Shown: positions 6,604 through 11,350 of the stretch, in pieces
Layout: each line of letters begins with the position of its first letter
How positions within the stretch are numbered: the first letter of the stretch is position 1
Assembly (NCBI GenBank): GCA_937998635.1
Contig: CALLDA010000044.1
Coordinates: 1-11,350 of the forward strand
From: an uncultured Pseudomonadales bacterium
Lineage (GTDB): Bacteria > Pseudomonadota > Gammaproteobacteria > Pseudomonadales > Porticoccaceae
DNA length: 11,350 bases
Reading direction: 5' to 3'
Position numbers and translations under genes: made by a program
Notes under the pieces: generated by a model
What the model was told of the DNA's origin: nothing
The model's input: only the letters and a program-made list of their open reading frames with translations
Database searches by the model: none

Positions 6604-7737
6604 TCACCGCACCAAAAAACCTAAGACTTTAAGGTCGCGCCGTGTACTAGTGTCGGACACATCGCTGATTTCATGGTGCTTAAATTCCCAGCGTTGCTTA
6701 TAGTTGCGTCGTAAATTATCAAAACATACCCCGGACTCTGTAGCAGAGTTATTCAGAGCATCTCTCATGGTCTGGAAATCATCGCCTGGATTGTAGGCCG
6801 CAAGCACGATGTTTTCCAGCGTGCTGCCACGCTCCTCATGCCCACCTAATAAACCTTGGCTCGATATGGGAAGGGGTTTTGCATCATCCGTAAAAACCGG
6901 TTCTGCTTCTTTACGCCATCGACAAAACGCCTGGAGCAGCATTTGCGTACCCCGCAGTTTGCCCTCGAAGCTGTGCCCCGCAATATGGGGTGTGCCGAGA
7001 TCCACTGCTTCCAGTAACGGTAGAGATATATGCGGTTCATGTTCCCAGACATCAAGAACCACACGCAGAGATGCGCCGCTATGGAGTACCTCAAGCAGCG
7101 CTTTATTATCGACCACGGCACCCCGCCCCGCATTAATCAGCATAGCGCCGGGTTTCATGCTCTCTAAAGCAGCCTGGTCGATCATATGATAAGTTGGAAA
7201 TCGACCGGTCCGAGTCAAGGGCGTATGAACGCAGACAATATCAGCCGTGATCAGCTCAGGAAAATCAACCAGTACTGAGCATTGCGTGGCATTAAGGAAG
7301 GGATCGTAGACTTTACATTTTACCTCCAAGGCCTCGAGACATTTCAAAAGTCGACCACCCACATGACCACAGCCAATGATGCCGACTGTTTTTCCCCGCC
7401 AGCCCGGCCCGTGACGGCACAGTACCGCAATCACATACTGAACCACAGCATCAGCGTTACAACCGGGGGCATTGGCAAAGTGAATATTACGACTGCTCAA
7501 ATAGTCAACGTCGATGTGATCAGTGCCGATAGTGGCTGAGCCGACAAAACTGACCTTGCTATCGGCCAATAACTGGCGATCAACCGAAGTCGTGGAACGT
7601 ACCAATAACACATTGACATCCACTAACAGCTCGGCATTAATTTCGCGACCTTGGCACAAGCTCACCTCGCCATAGGGTGCAAATAACTGGCTTACCTCAG
7701 CAATATTTTTATCAGCTAATATATTTATACTATTCAT
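6604..7737 (-). CDS. pdxB: Erythronate-4-phosphate dehydrogenase PdxB
   Basis: Oxidises 4-phosphoerythronate to 2-oxo-3-hydroxy-4-phosphobutanoate, the second step of the DXP-dependent pyridoxal-5'-phosphate pathway, in the cytoplasm. At 377 aa it matches PdxB (E. coli about 378). The D-2-hydroxyacid dehydrogenase fold shows ILADKNI at the N-terminus and RSTTSVD near 48-53. GCGHVG (122-127) binds NAD, with Asp145 at the end of the next strand. The catalytic Arg205 (NAGRGAVVD), Glu234 (VWEHEP) and His251 (TPHIAGHS) are present. The C-terminal 90 residues are the PdxB dimerisation domain (DUF3410). The start follows from the family N-terminus, yet no Shine-Dalgarno is visible in the AT-rich bases before it. 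It lies 121 bp downstream of epmC on the same strand. alaA, a PLP enzyme gene, is close by, but no regulatory link is seen. Confidence 0.96.
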   Translation of the reverse strand: MNSINILADKNIAEVSQLFAPYGEVSLCQGREINAELLVDVNVLLVRSTTSVDRQLLADSKVSFVGSATIGTDHIDVDYLSSRNIHFANAPGCNADAVVQYVIAVLCRHGPGWRGKTVGIIGCGHVGGRLLKCLEALEVKCKVYDPFLNATQCSVLVDFPELITADIVCVHTPLTRTGRFPTYHMIDQAALESMKPGAMLINAGRGAVVDNKALLEVLHSGASLRVVLDVWEHEPHISLPLLEAVDLGTPHIAGHSFEGKLRGTQMLLQAFCRWRKEAEPVFTDDAKPLPISSQGLLGGHEERGSTLENIVLAAYNPGDDFQTMRDALNNSATESGVCFDNLRRNYKQRWEFKHHEISDVSDTSTRRDLKVLGFLVR

Positions 7738-7747
7738 ATAGTTATAT

Positions 7748-7776
7748 AATTTATCGAATAATCTAAATTAAGTTAA
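7748..7776 (-). promoter_or_regulatory. Candidate pdxB promoter giving a near-leaderless transcript
   Basis: On the minus strand TTAACT (complement of 7771-7776) and TAAATT (complement of 7748-7753) are separated by 17 bases, each with four of six consensus bases. Initiation about seven bases downstream would fall around 7741, only a few bases before the ATG at 7737. This agrees with the absence of a ribosome site. The stretch is AT-rich, so chance matches are likely. Confidence 0.3.
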
Positions 7777-7858
7777 ATTTGCGACCATTAGTGCTCTGCC
7801 AGGTGGTCTGGTGCCACCATGAAATCGACTCCCTGCCATACTGAGCAGGACACAGGAG

Positions 7859-8425
7859 CTAGTCAAATGCACTCCGATACAAAGTTTGATCAAGAGGATC
7901 ATCCGTCCCATAGCGAGCCATCAAGGCCTCAGTGAACAAGGCACCACGAACGGGCAAACCCTCCGATATAAGGCTCTGCACCTGTCGGTAAACCGCATCA
8001 GCAAAATCGCAATTGTCCCCGACCAGCCCGGCTTGCAGGTTGTCGTTACTAATTTGAAACGGCGCACCCGCTGCCATGGAAAACACCCACTCAAGTGCCT
8101 GAGGTTTAATCTCCACCTTCTCAAATTTTGCCTGTTGCATGGAATCGCGTCCATCGGGCTCATACCAATAACCAAAATCTATCAAGGTGAGTCGATCTTG
8201 CCCCGCTATGCACCAATGAGCCACTTCGTGAAGGGCGCTTGAAAAATAATTCTCCCGGTACTGAAGCTGGCTCACAGTCCGATCATCGCTGGCGGGCAAA
8301 TACAAGGGCTCAGAGTAACCACCAACCAACACCGTTGCGTGATCTGCAAAAAAGCAGTCGTAGAACAGCGCTTCGAGGTCTCTGGCATCGTATTGCCCAG
8401 GGGAACTAGCTTGTTCAAATGACAT
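7859..8425 (-). CDS. epmC: Elongation factor P hydroxylase EpmC (YfcM family)
   Basis: Hydroxylates the (R)-beta-lysyl-lysine on elongation factor P, the last step of the EF-P modification built by EpmB and EpmA. At 188 aa it is close to E. coli EpmC (about 182). Metal-ligand motif HEVAHWCIAG starts at residue 66 (His66, Glu67, His70). LIDFGYWYEPDGRD is at 81-94 and EIKPQALEW at 105-113; all three blocks match the E. coli protein closely as I remember it. The ATG has GGAG seven bases upstream. A promoter candidate lies at 8523-8551 and a hairpin in the leader at 8450-8465. Downstream, CCTGC (7832-7836) and GCAGG (7845-7849) form a short stem, too weak to call a terminator. In E. coli yfcM and pdxB lie in the same broad region. 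Its presence implies a lysylated EF-P, with epmA and epmB elsewhere in this genome. Confidence 0.95.
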   Translation of the reverse strand: MSFEQASSPGQYDARDLEALFYDCFFADHATVLVGGYSEPLYLPASDDRTVSQLQYRENYFSSALHEVAHWCIAGQDRLTLIDFGYWYEPDGRDSMQQAKFEKVEIKPQALEWVFSMAAGAPFQISNDNLQAGLVGDNCDFADAVYRQVQSLISEGLPVRGALFTEALMARYGTDDPLDQTLYRSAFD

Positions 8426-8449
8426 TAGGTCTCCAGAGCTGTACAGGAA

Positions 8450-8465
8450 TTGAGCGCCAGCTCAA
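8450..8465 (-). promoter_or_regulatory. Small perfect stem-loop in the epmC leader
   Basis: TTGAGC (8450-8455) and GCTCAA (8460-8465) pair perfectly around a four-base loop. Read on the minus strand it lies about 15 bases before the GGAG ribosome site of epmC. It is too far from the site to block it directly, but could shape the 5' end of the mRNA. No T run follows, so it is not a terminator. Confidence 0.35.
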
Positions 8466-8522
8466 ACAAATTGGTCAGCTACGACTTTTTAAGGTCGCGA
8501 TACTAGGCAAATTGGCATCCCA

Positions 8523-8551
8523 GTTATAAGCGATATTGTTTAGACACACAA
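8523..8551 (-). promoter_or_regulatory. Candidate epmC promoter
   Basis: On the minus strand TTGTGT (complement of 8546-8551) and TATAAC (complement of 8523-8528) are exactly 17 bases apart. The -10 matches five of six consensus bases and the -35 keeps the TTG core. Initiation near 8516 would give a leader of about 90 bases that includes both leader dyads. Confidence 0.4.
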
Positions 8552-8569
8552 AAACTTCATAATATTCAC

Positions 8570-8589
8570 CACAAGGTATTGTGTAATAC
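8570..8589. repeat. Two overlapping inverted repeats
   Basis: CACAA (8570-8574) pairs with TTGTG (8579-8583), and GTATT (8576-8580) pairs with AATAC (8585-8589), each with a four-base centre. The two pairings are mutually exclusive as RNA. They lie just upstream of the epmC promoter candidate and ten bases from the larger dyad at 8600. Individually weak; of interest only as part of the cluster. Confidence 0.3.
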
Positions 8590-8599
8590 TAATCTGGAG

Positions 8600-8619
8600 G
8601 GTACCTTATATAGGGTATC
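8600..8619. promoter_or_regulatory. 20-bp near-perfect dyad, operator candidate
   Basis: GGTACC (8600-8605) and GGTATC (8614-8619) flank TTATATAG, and the 20 bases equal their own reverse complement at 16 positions. In RNA the two mismatched pairs would be G.U wobbles. The outer half-sites GGTACC/GATACC are well placed for a helix-turn-helix dimer between two divergent genes. It could act on either gene; no family-specific consensus is recognised. Confidence 0.4.
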
Positions 8620-8620
8620 A

Positions 8621-8640
8621 GTCGTTTTTGGTCGTTTTAG
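8621..8640 (+). repeat. Tandem 10-bp direct repeat
   Basis: GTCGTTTTTG is followed at once by GTCGTTTTAG, nine of ten bases identical. The period of about one helical turn places both copies on the same DNA face, and the block starts one base after the 8600-8619 dyad. It may be a regulator-binding array or only a small duplication in AT-rich DNA. Confidence 0.5.
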
Positions 8641-8732
8641 ACAATATCCTTTTCTATATCGTATGTCCCGTATAAGTGTTTTTAATATAAATATGCCAAA
8701 TACGAACATACTAAAATGAACAAGGGAGCAAT

Positions 8733-9431
8733 ATGCCTACTTCAACACCTTCCAGGCCAGTCGCTAACAACGTTATTGATTTCTTCACCGGACAAGCCTT
8801 CTCTGCTTCATCGGTCAATCGTTTTATCCGTCTGGCCCCTGAGCTCGATGGCCTTGAGATGCTCTACACTAACGACGCCAATCCACAAAAAACCTTCAGT
8901 ATTAAAATACTTTGTTGGGGACTTAGAGAAGATGGCGAGGTGCTTGGCTTAATTCCCTGGTTAGATCGACTCACGCCATGCCCTGATATTAAAGACCCGC
9001 TCAACGGCCAGTGGCAAGCCTATTTTGACCCTGGCACGGAAGATCTCTTTTACGAGGCACCCTTTCATAAAACCCTGGAACTGGAAACCGCCGTCGACTA
9101 TTACGATTATACCTGTGAACATGAAACCGATGTCGTCCAGGAAATACCCGATGTCATTGGCACCCACGCAGTATTCTCAAACGATCGATTCAAGACTCTG
9201 GCCTTAAAGCCGGTAGTCAGCTGGCAGCTACTCCACAACGGTCGAATTCATGGCCTGGTGATCGATGATGATCAGATTGTTCAAACACCTGTGCTACCGG
9301 GAGATCAGGGTTTATACACAGCAGAAACACAGCCTGAGTTTCACTATTACTTTCAACGCAACATCGCTAATAAAATCAAAGCCGGTGACCCGGAAGCCCT
9401 CGCCGCTATCTCGACACTAGAAGATCGTTGA
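8733..9431 (+). CDS. Conserved-looking acidic protein of unknown function, 232 aa
   Basis: I do not recognise this family. The ATG is supported by AGGGAG five bases upstream. The product is acidic and soluble, without signal peptide or membrane segment. It begins with a Ser/Pro-rich lead (1-10). An alpha/beta-like part follows with FSIKILCWGLREDGEVLGLIPWL (split about 55-77), then a Pro/Asp region (81-101) and an aromatic acidic stretch VDYYDYTCEHETD (121-133). A strand-rich part comes next (PVVSWQLL, RIHGLVIDDDQIVQTPVLPGD, about 160-191), and it ends in a helix EFHYYFQRNIANKIKAGDPEALAAI (split about 202-226). Cysteines are at 61, 83 and 128. Regular reading frame and normal codon use argue for a real gene. 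It is divergent from epmC behind a repeat-rich promoter region and converges with tusA at only 19 bp. No function is inferred. Confidence 0.85.
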   Translation: MPTSTPSRPVANNVIDFFTGQAFSASSVNRFIRLAPELDGLEMLYTNDANPQKTFSIKILCWGLREDGEVLGLIPWLDRLTPCPDIKDPLNGQWQAYFDPGTEDLFYEAPFHKTLELETAVDYYDYTCEHETDVVQEIPDVIGTHAVFSNDRFKTLALKPVVSWQLLHNGRIHGLVIDDDQIVQTPVLPGDQGLYTAETQPEFHYYFQRNIANKIKAGDPEALAAISTLEDR

Positions 9432-9450
9432 TGATTAAGCCCTGGCAGAG

Positions 9451-9765
9451 CTAAGCTCGACGTATAAAATACAGGAAGGAATCCTCAAGCTCTTCGTGAC
9501 GCTCCAGTTCATGGCCCAGGAAATGGCAAAATTTGGGGATATCTCGGGTAGTTGATGGATCTGTTGCCACAAGTTTTATGACCTTACCTGATGCCAGGCC
9601 CCTGACTGCAGTGTGTAGCATCATGACCGGCTCAGGGCAGAGCAAACCTGATGTATCAAGCAATAGATCAAAATCCGACGGCTCTCCAACACCTTGTTCT
9701 GCTTTATCAAGCCCAAGTTTATCAGACCCTCCCTCGCCAGGTTTTTGCTGCTGAGATTTTGTCAT
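9451..9765 (-). CDS. tusA: TusA-family sulfurtransferase carrier with N-terminal extension
   Basis: Small persulfide carrier that in E. coli takes sulfur from IscS and passes it to TusBCD/MnmA for 2-thiouridine in tRNA. The core shows LDTSGLLCPEPVMML with the acceptor Cys43, then ATDPSTTRDIPKFCHFLGHEL and a C-terminal LYFIRR, closely like E. coli and Pseudomonas TusA. The core starts near residue 33. The first 32 residues are a Gln/Gly/Lys/Glu-rich, probably disordered extension (E. coli has Cys19, so about 24 residues extra here). No later ATG lies ahead of the CPEP motif, so the extension is real or an unusual TTG start at residue 35 is used. The ribosome site is poor (AGG two bases before ATG). 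The ATG overlaps the stop of a 37-codon ORF (ATGA), which suggests coupled translation. It converges with the 232-aa gene. Confidence 0.93.
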   Translation of the reverse strand: MTKSQQQKPGEGGSDKLGLDKAEQGVGEPSDFDLLLDTSGLLCPEPVMMLHTAVRGLASGKVIKLVATDPSTTRDIPKFCHFLGHELERHEELEDSFLYFIRRA

Positions 9766-9875
9766 AGCCTGAGTTTGCCAAATTTATCAAGACAGCAAAA
9801 GCCGTCCGCAGTATCATGATCGACCTGGAGTTTAGCTTGGGCTTTATCCTGCATTTTCTTCTCAAATTCTCGCAT
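9762..9875 (-). CDS. Possible 37-aa small gene overlapping tusA by ATGA
   Basis: This ORF begins at ATG 9875 and ends in TGA at 9762-9764, sharing ATGA with the tusA start. The product is MREFEKKMQDKAQAKLQVDH followed by a short Cys-Cys-containing tail (GFCCLDKFGKLRL). Its first half is charged and helix-like; the tail is basic. The first ATG lacks a ribosome site, but the second ATG (residue 8) has GAGAAG a few bases upstream. The frame is closed by TAA 36 bases before the first ATG. It could be a leader peptide that couples translation to tusA, a true small protein, or chance. I recognise no homologue. Confidence 0.35.
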   Translation of the reverse strand: MREFEKKMQDKAQAKLQVDHDTADGFCCLDKFGKLRL

Positions 9876-9916
9876 CAAAAAAGCGTATTTTATCCAGATG
9901 GCAACAGTTTACCCCT

Positions 9917-10198
9917 ATGATCACAGTAATTATTGAACGTCATATCGCACCCGGTATGGCAAGTACCTACGAAAACTTCGCAAGACAAATCATTGAGGCA
10001 ACCGTTTCGGCTCCCGGTTTTGTATCCGGTGAATCTCTGCGCGGCCTGGATGACCCCAATGCACGCTATATCATTGTCAAAATGAAGAATAAGTCGAACT
10101 GGCAACAATGGCTGTTATCAAAGCAGCGCCGGGATTTAGTCACCCTGGTCAACCCGCTGTTAACAAGCCCAGAGAAGATTACTCTCTTGACGATATAG
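9917..10198 (+). CDS. Antibiotic biosynthesis monooxygenase (ABM) domain protein
   Basis: A single ABM-type ferredoxin-like domain of 93 aa, the usual length for stand-alone members. Seen are the first strand TVIIERHIAPG (3-13), helix YENFARQIIEATV, the motif PGFVSGESLRGLDDP (33-47), the strand YIIVKMKNKSNWQQW (51-65) and a C-terminal strand KITLLTI. Members range from quinol/anthrone monooxygenases to heme-degrading and purely structural proteins, so no reaction can be assigned; the name of the domain should not be taken as antibiotic synthesis. The ATG has no convincing ribosome site in the preceding 15 bases, but no in-frame alternative ATG or GTG exists nearby. It is divergent from the tusA unit and convergent with the yheU-like gene. 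Confidence 0.85.
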   Translation: MITVIIERHIAPGMASTYENFARQIIEATVSAPGFVSGESLRGLDDPNARYIIVKMKNKSNWQQWLLSKQRRDLVTLVNPLLTSPEKITLLTI

Positions 10199-10272
10199 GC
10201 TGTTTCCACAGGTCCTGGCAAAGTCTACATTCATCTGGGTTTCATCCACCCAATGCGCTGTCTCATAGCTAC

Positions 10273-10515
10273 TTAGGACTCTTCTGCACTGGCAAAACGC
10301 TTATATTCACCTTTGGTCATCAAGTTACAGCTCTCGCTTTCTTCATCGTAAGTAATTAGCACATCGCCCTTATCAATCTGTCGACGAACCTGACTCACTT
10401 TATTCGCCAATGCGGATTCATGTACGCCATAATCGGTGCCTTCCTGAAGAATAAATTCCTCAATAAGCGCTACTAAAAGGTCTGTATCAAGGCGATCTGG
10501 CGGAATAAGGATCAC
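10273..10515 (-). CDS. yheU: UPF0270 family protein (YheU-like)
   Basis: Small cytosolic protein of 80 aa, in the family size range, whose function is unknown. The hallmark LIPPDRLDTDLL near the start, EEFILQEGTDYG (19-30) and the VRRQIDKGDVLITYD block (43-57) match the YheU pattern. The start codon is GTG at 10515, chosen because the family begins directly before LIP. No ribosome site is visible, but the stop of the upstream methyltransferase-like gene is only two bases away, so translation is probably coupled. The last residues (KRFASAEES) are a polar tail. It converges with the ABM gene across 74 bp, which contains a weak TGGGT/ACCCA stem (10236-10252). Confidence 0.9.
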   Translation of the reverse strand: MILIPPDRLDTDLLVALIEEFILQEGTDYGVHESALANKVSQVRRQIDKGDVLITYDEESESCNLMTKGEYKRFASAEES

Positions 10516-10517
10516 GG

Positions 10518-11330
10518 TTATTGCTTGACGGGTTTAATAAAGCGCAAGGTCATACGATCACTCTCACCGATTGCCAGATACTTTTCTCGATCTATATCTT
10601 TTAAGCGCAGCGTAGGTGGCAATGTCCAGACACCCTTGGGATGATCAGTTGTATCTTTAGCGTTAGCATTAATTTCGTTGAGTCCGTCGAGGGCAAAACC
10701 AGCTTGCGTTGCCAGCTCTATAACATAGGCCTCGGTCATATAACCACTTTCTTTCATGGTATCCCAATCGGTACCAGGTTTAGCCCGGTGTTCGACCACA
10801 CCGAGAATTCCGCCCGGCTTTAAAGCTTTAAAGAACAGCTCAAAGGCTGCTGCTTCATTTTTTGTCCGCAGCCAGTTATGAACATTGCGAAACGTTAGAA
10901 CCCGATCCGCACTGCCATCCGGCACGGTCAGGCGATTATTCTTTGGGCTGAATTCAGCTAATTCAACACTTTGGTAGACTTCTGGATAGGCCTTGAGTTT
11001 TTCCTTAAAGGCCTGCCGAGAATCGAGAAAATATTTAAGGCCTGAGTCCTCTGCAAAATGTGCTGCGTATAACTTACCTTTACTGAGATGCGGAGCCAGG
11101 ATCTCACTGTACCAACCACCACCGGGCCAGATTTCCACTACGGTCATATCAGCTTGCACATCAAAAAATGCCAGAGTTTCTGCTGGGTGTCGATAGGCAT
11201 CGCGTTGAACAAAGCCAGGGGTTCGGTCCGGGCCTTCGAGTATGTCCTTCGAGATCAAGGGTTGAGATTCAGCGGCTCCCAAGCTTGCAGAGAGACCAAG
11301 CATCGCTAGTGTAACCGTGGTCAATTTCAT
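10518..11330 (-). CDS. Predicted exported SAM-dependent methyltransferase-like protein (COG4798 type)
   Basis: The 270-aa product starts with a classic Sec signal peptide: MKLT, hydrophobic VTLAMLGLSASLG (6-18) and a cleavage site after GAA (residue 20). The mature part has a class I methyltransferase-like fold. Motif I is VVEIWPGGGWYSEIL (64-78), a GxGxG variant with an acidic residue before it. Further motifs are a DRVLTFRNVHNWL block (142-154) at the usual motif IV position, LKPGGILGVVEHR (170-182) and GVWTLPP (233-239). This is typical of the COG4798 'predicted methyltransferase' group as I remember it. SAM is not expected in the periplasm, so the exported protein may bind another ligand or be catalytically altered. 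The ATG has no strong ribosome site (ACCTG just ahead), and the promoter would lie beyond the window end. It is followed after two bases by the yheU-like gene. Confidence 0.85.
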   Translation of the reverse strand: MKLTTVTLAMLGLSASLGAAESQPLISKDILEGPDRTPGFVQRDAYRHPAETLAFFDVQADMTVVEIWPGGGWYSEILAPHLSKGKLYAAHFAEDSGLKYFLDSRQAFKEKLKAYPEVYQSVELAEFSPKNNRLTVPDGSADRVLTFRNVHNWLRTKNEAAAFELFFKALKPGGILGVVEHRAKPGTDWDTMKESGYMTEAYVIELATQAGFALDGLNEINANAKDTTDHPKGVWTLPPTLRLKDIDREKYLAIGESDRMTLRFIKPVKQ

Positions 11331-11350
11331 CAGGTTTATAATTCGAGACA

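Larger units (their letters stand above)
8426..8732. promoter_or_regulatory. Divergent epmC / hypothetical-gene intergenic region
   Basis: This 307-bp AT-rich stretch has no supported gene. It holds, from the epmC side, the epmC ribosome site, a leader hairpin (8450-8465), a second imperfect dyad (8482-8497), the epmC promoter candidate (8523-8551), two overlapping small inverted repeats (8570-8589), a 20-bp dyad (8600-8619) and a tandem 10-bp repeat (8621-8640). For the rightward gene, TAGACA (8638-8643) is a five-of-six -35 match but has no good -10 at 16-18 bases. TATAAG (8671-8676) and TATAAA (8686-8691) are -10 candidates without partners. The ribosome site AGGGAG precedes 8733. Confidence 0.5.

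Noticed and set aside
8439..8446. CTGTACAG as a LexA box
   Set aside because: A LexA site needs CTGT and ACAG separated by eight bases; here they are adjacent.
8693..8719. Eight-codon upstream ORF before the 232-aa gene
   Set aside because: No ribosome site, very short and in AT-rich DNA; expected by chance.
8716..8952. ORF starting at ATG 8716, out of frame with the 232-aa gene
   Set aside because: It overlaps the better-supported gene, and the AGGGAG site is spaced for the ATG at 8733, not for this one.

Overview
The window reads as ordinary chromosomal DNA of a gammaproteobacterium, most likely a marine Pseudomonadales/Cellvibrionales-type organism. The evidence is the set of recognisable housekeeping genes: a divergent msrB/alaA pair, pdxB, the EF-P hydroxylase gene epmC, a pseudomonad-like tusA, a PA1571-like small protein and a yheU-like UPF0270 gene. 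This placement rests on protein resemblance only. I see no tRNA, rRNA, CRISPR array, insertion sequence or phage gene.

Left part (1-4399). A 5'-truncated aldehyde dehydrogenase on the + strand converges on a three-gene minus-strand unit: a membrane-anchored DUF1499 protein, a type-B carboxylesterase and a classical NAD-type SDR. An extended -10 promoter lies just ahead of the DUF1499 gene. Esterase, alcohol dehydrogenase and aldehyde dehydrogenase would fit an ester (or lactone) -> alcohol -> aldehyde -> acid route. The substrate cannot be read from the sequence.

Middle part (4458-8425). msrB (methionine-R-sulfoxide reductase, with the usual recycling Cys replaced by Ser) is divergent from alaA (PLP-dependent alanine aminotransferase). 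Their shared 133-bp gap carries a good -10 and repeated/inverted TTGTT motifs. A 55-aa acidic PA1571-like gene follows alaA. A long imperfect palindrome then separates it from the convergent pdxB (PLP biosynthesis), which has no Shine-Dalgarno sequence and may be leaderless. Upstream of pdxB on the same strand lies epmC, whose leader holds a perfect small hairpin.

Right part (8426-11350). A 307-bp AT-rich divergent regulatory region carries several dyads and a tandem 10-bp repeat ahead of an unrecognised 232-aa acidic protein. This gene converges with tusA at a 19-bp spacing. tusA has an unusual N-terminal extension and overlaps, by ATGA, a previously hidden 37-codon ORF. Next come an ABM-fold small monooxygenase-like protein, then a tightly linked minus-strand pair: a predicted exported SAM-methyltransferase-like protein followed by a yheU-type UPF0270 gene with a GTG start.

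I found no clear defence, mobile or otherwise spectacular system. The best leads are the small ORF coupled to tusA, the structured divergent control region at 8570-8640, the catabolic-looking esterase/SDR/ALDH group with its DUF1499 partner, and the methyltransferase-like protein with a signal peptide.
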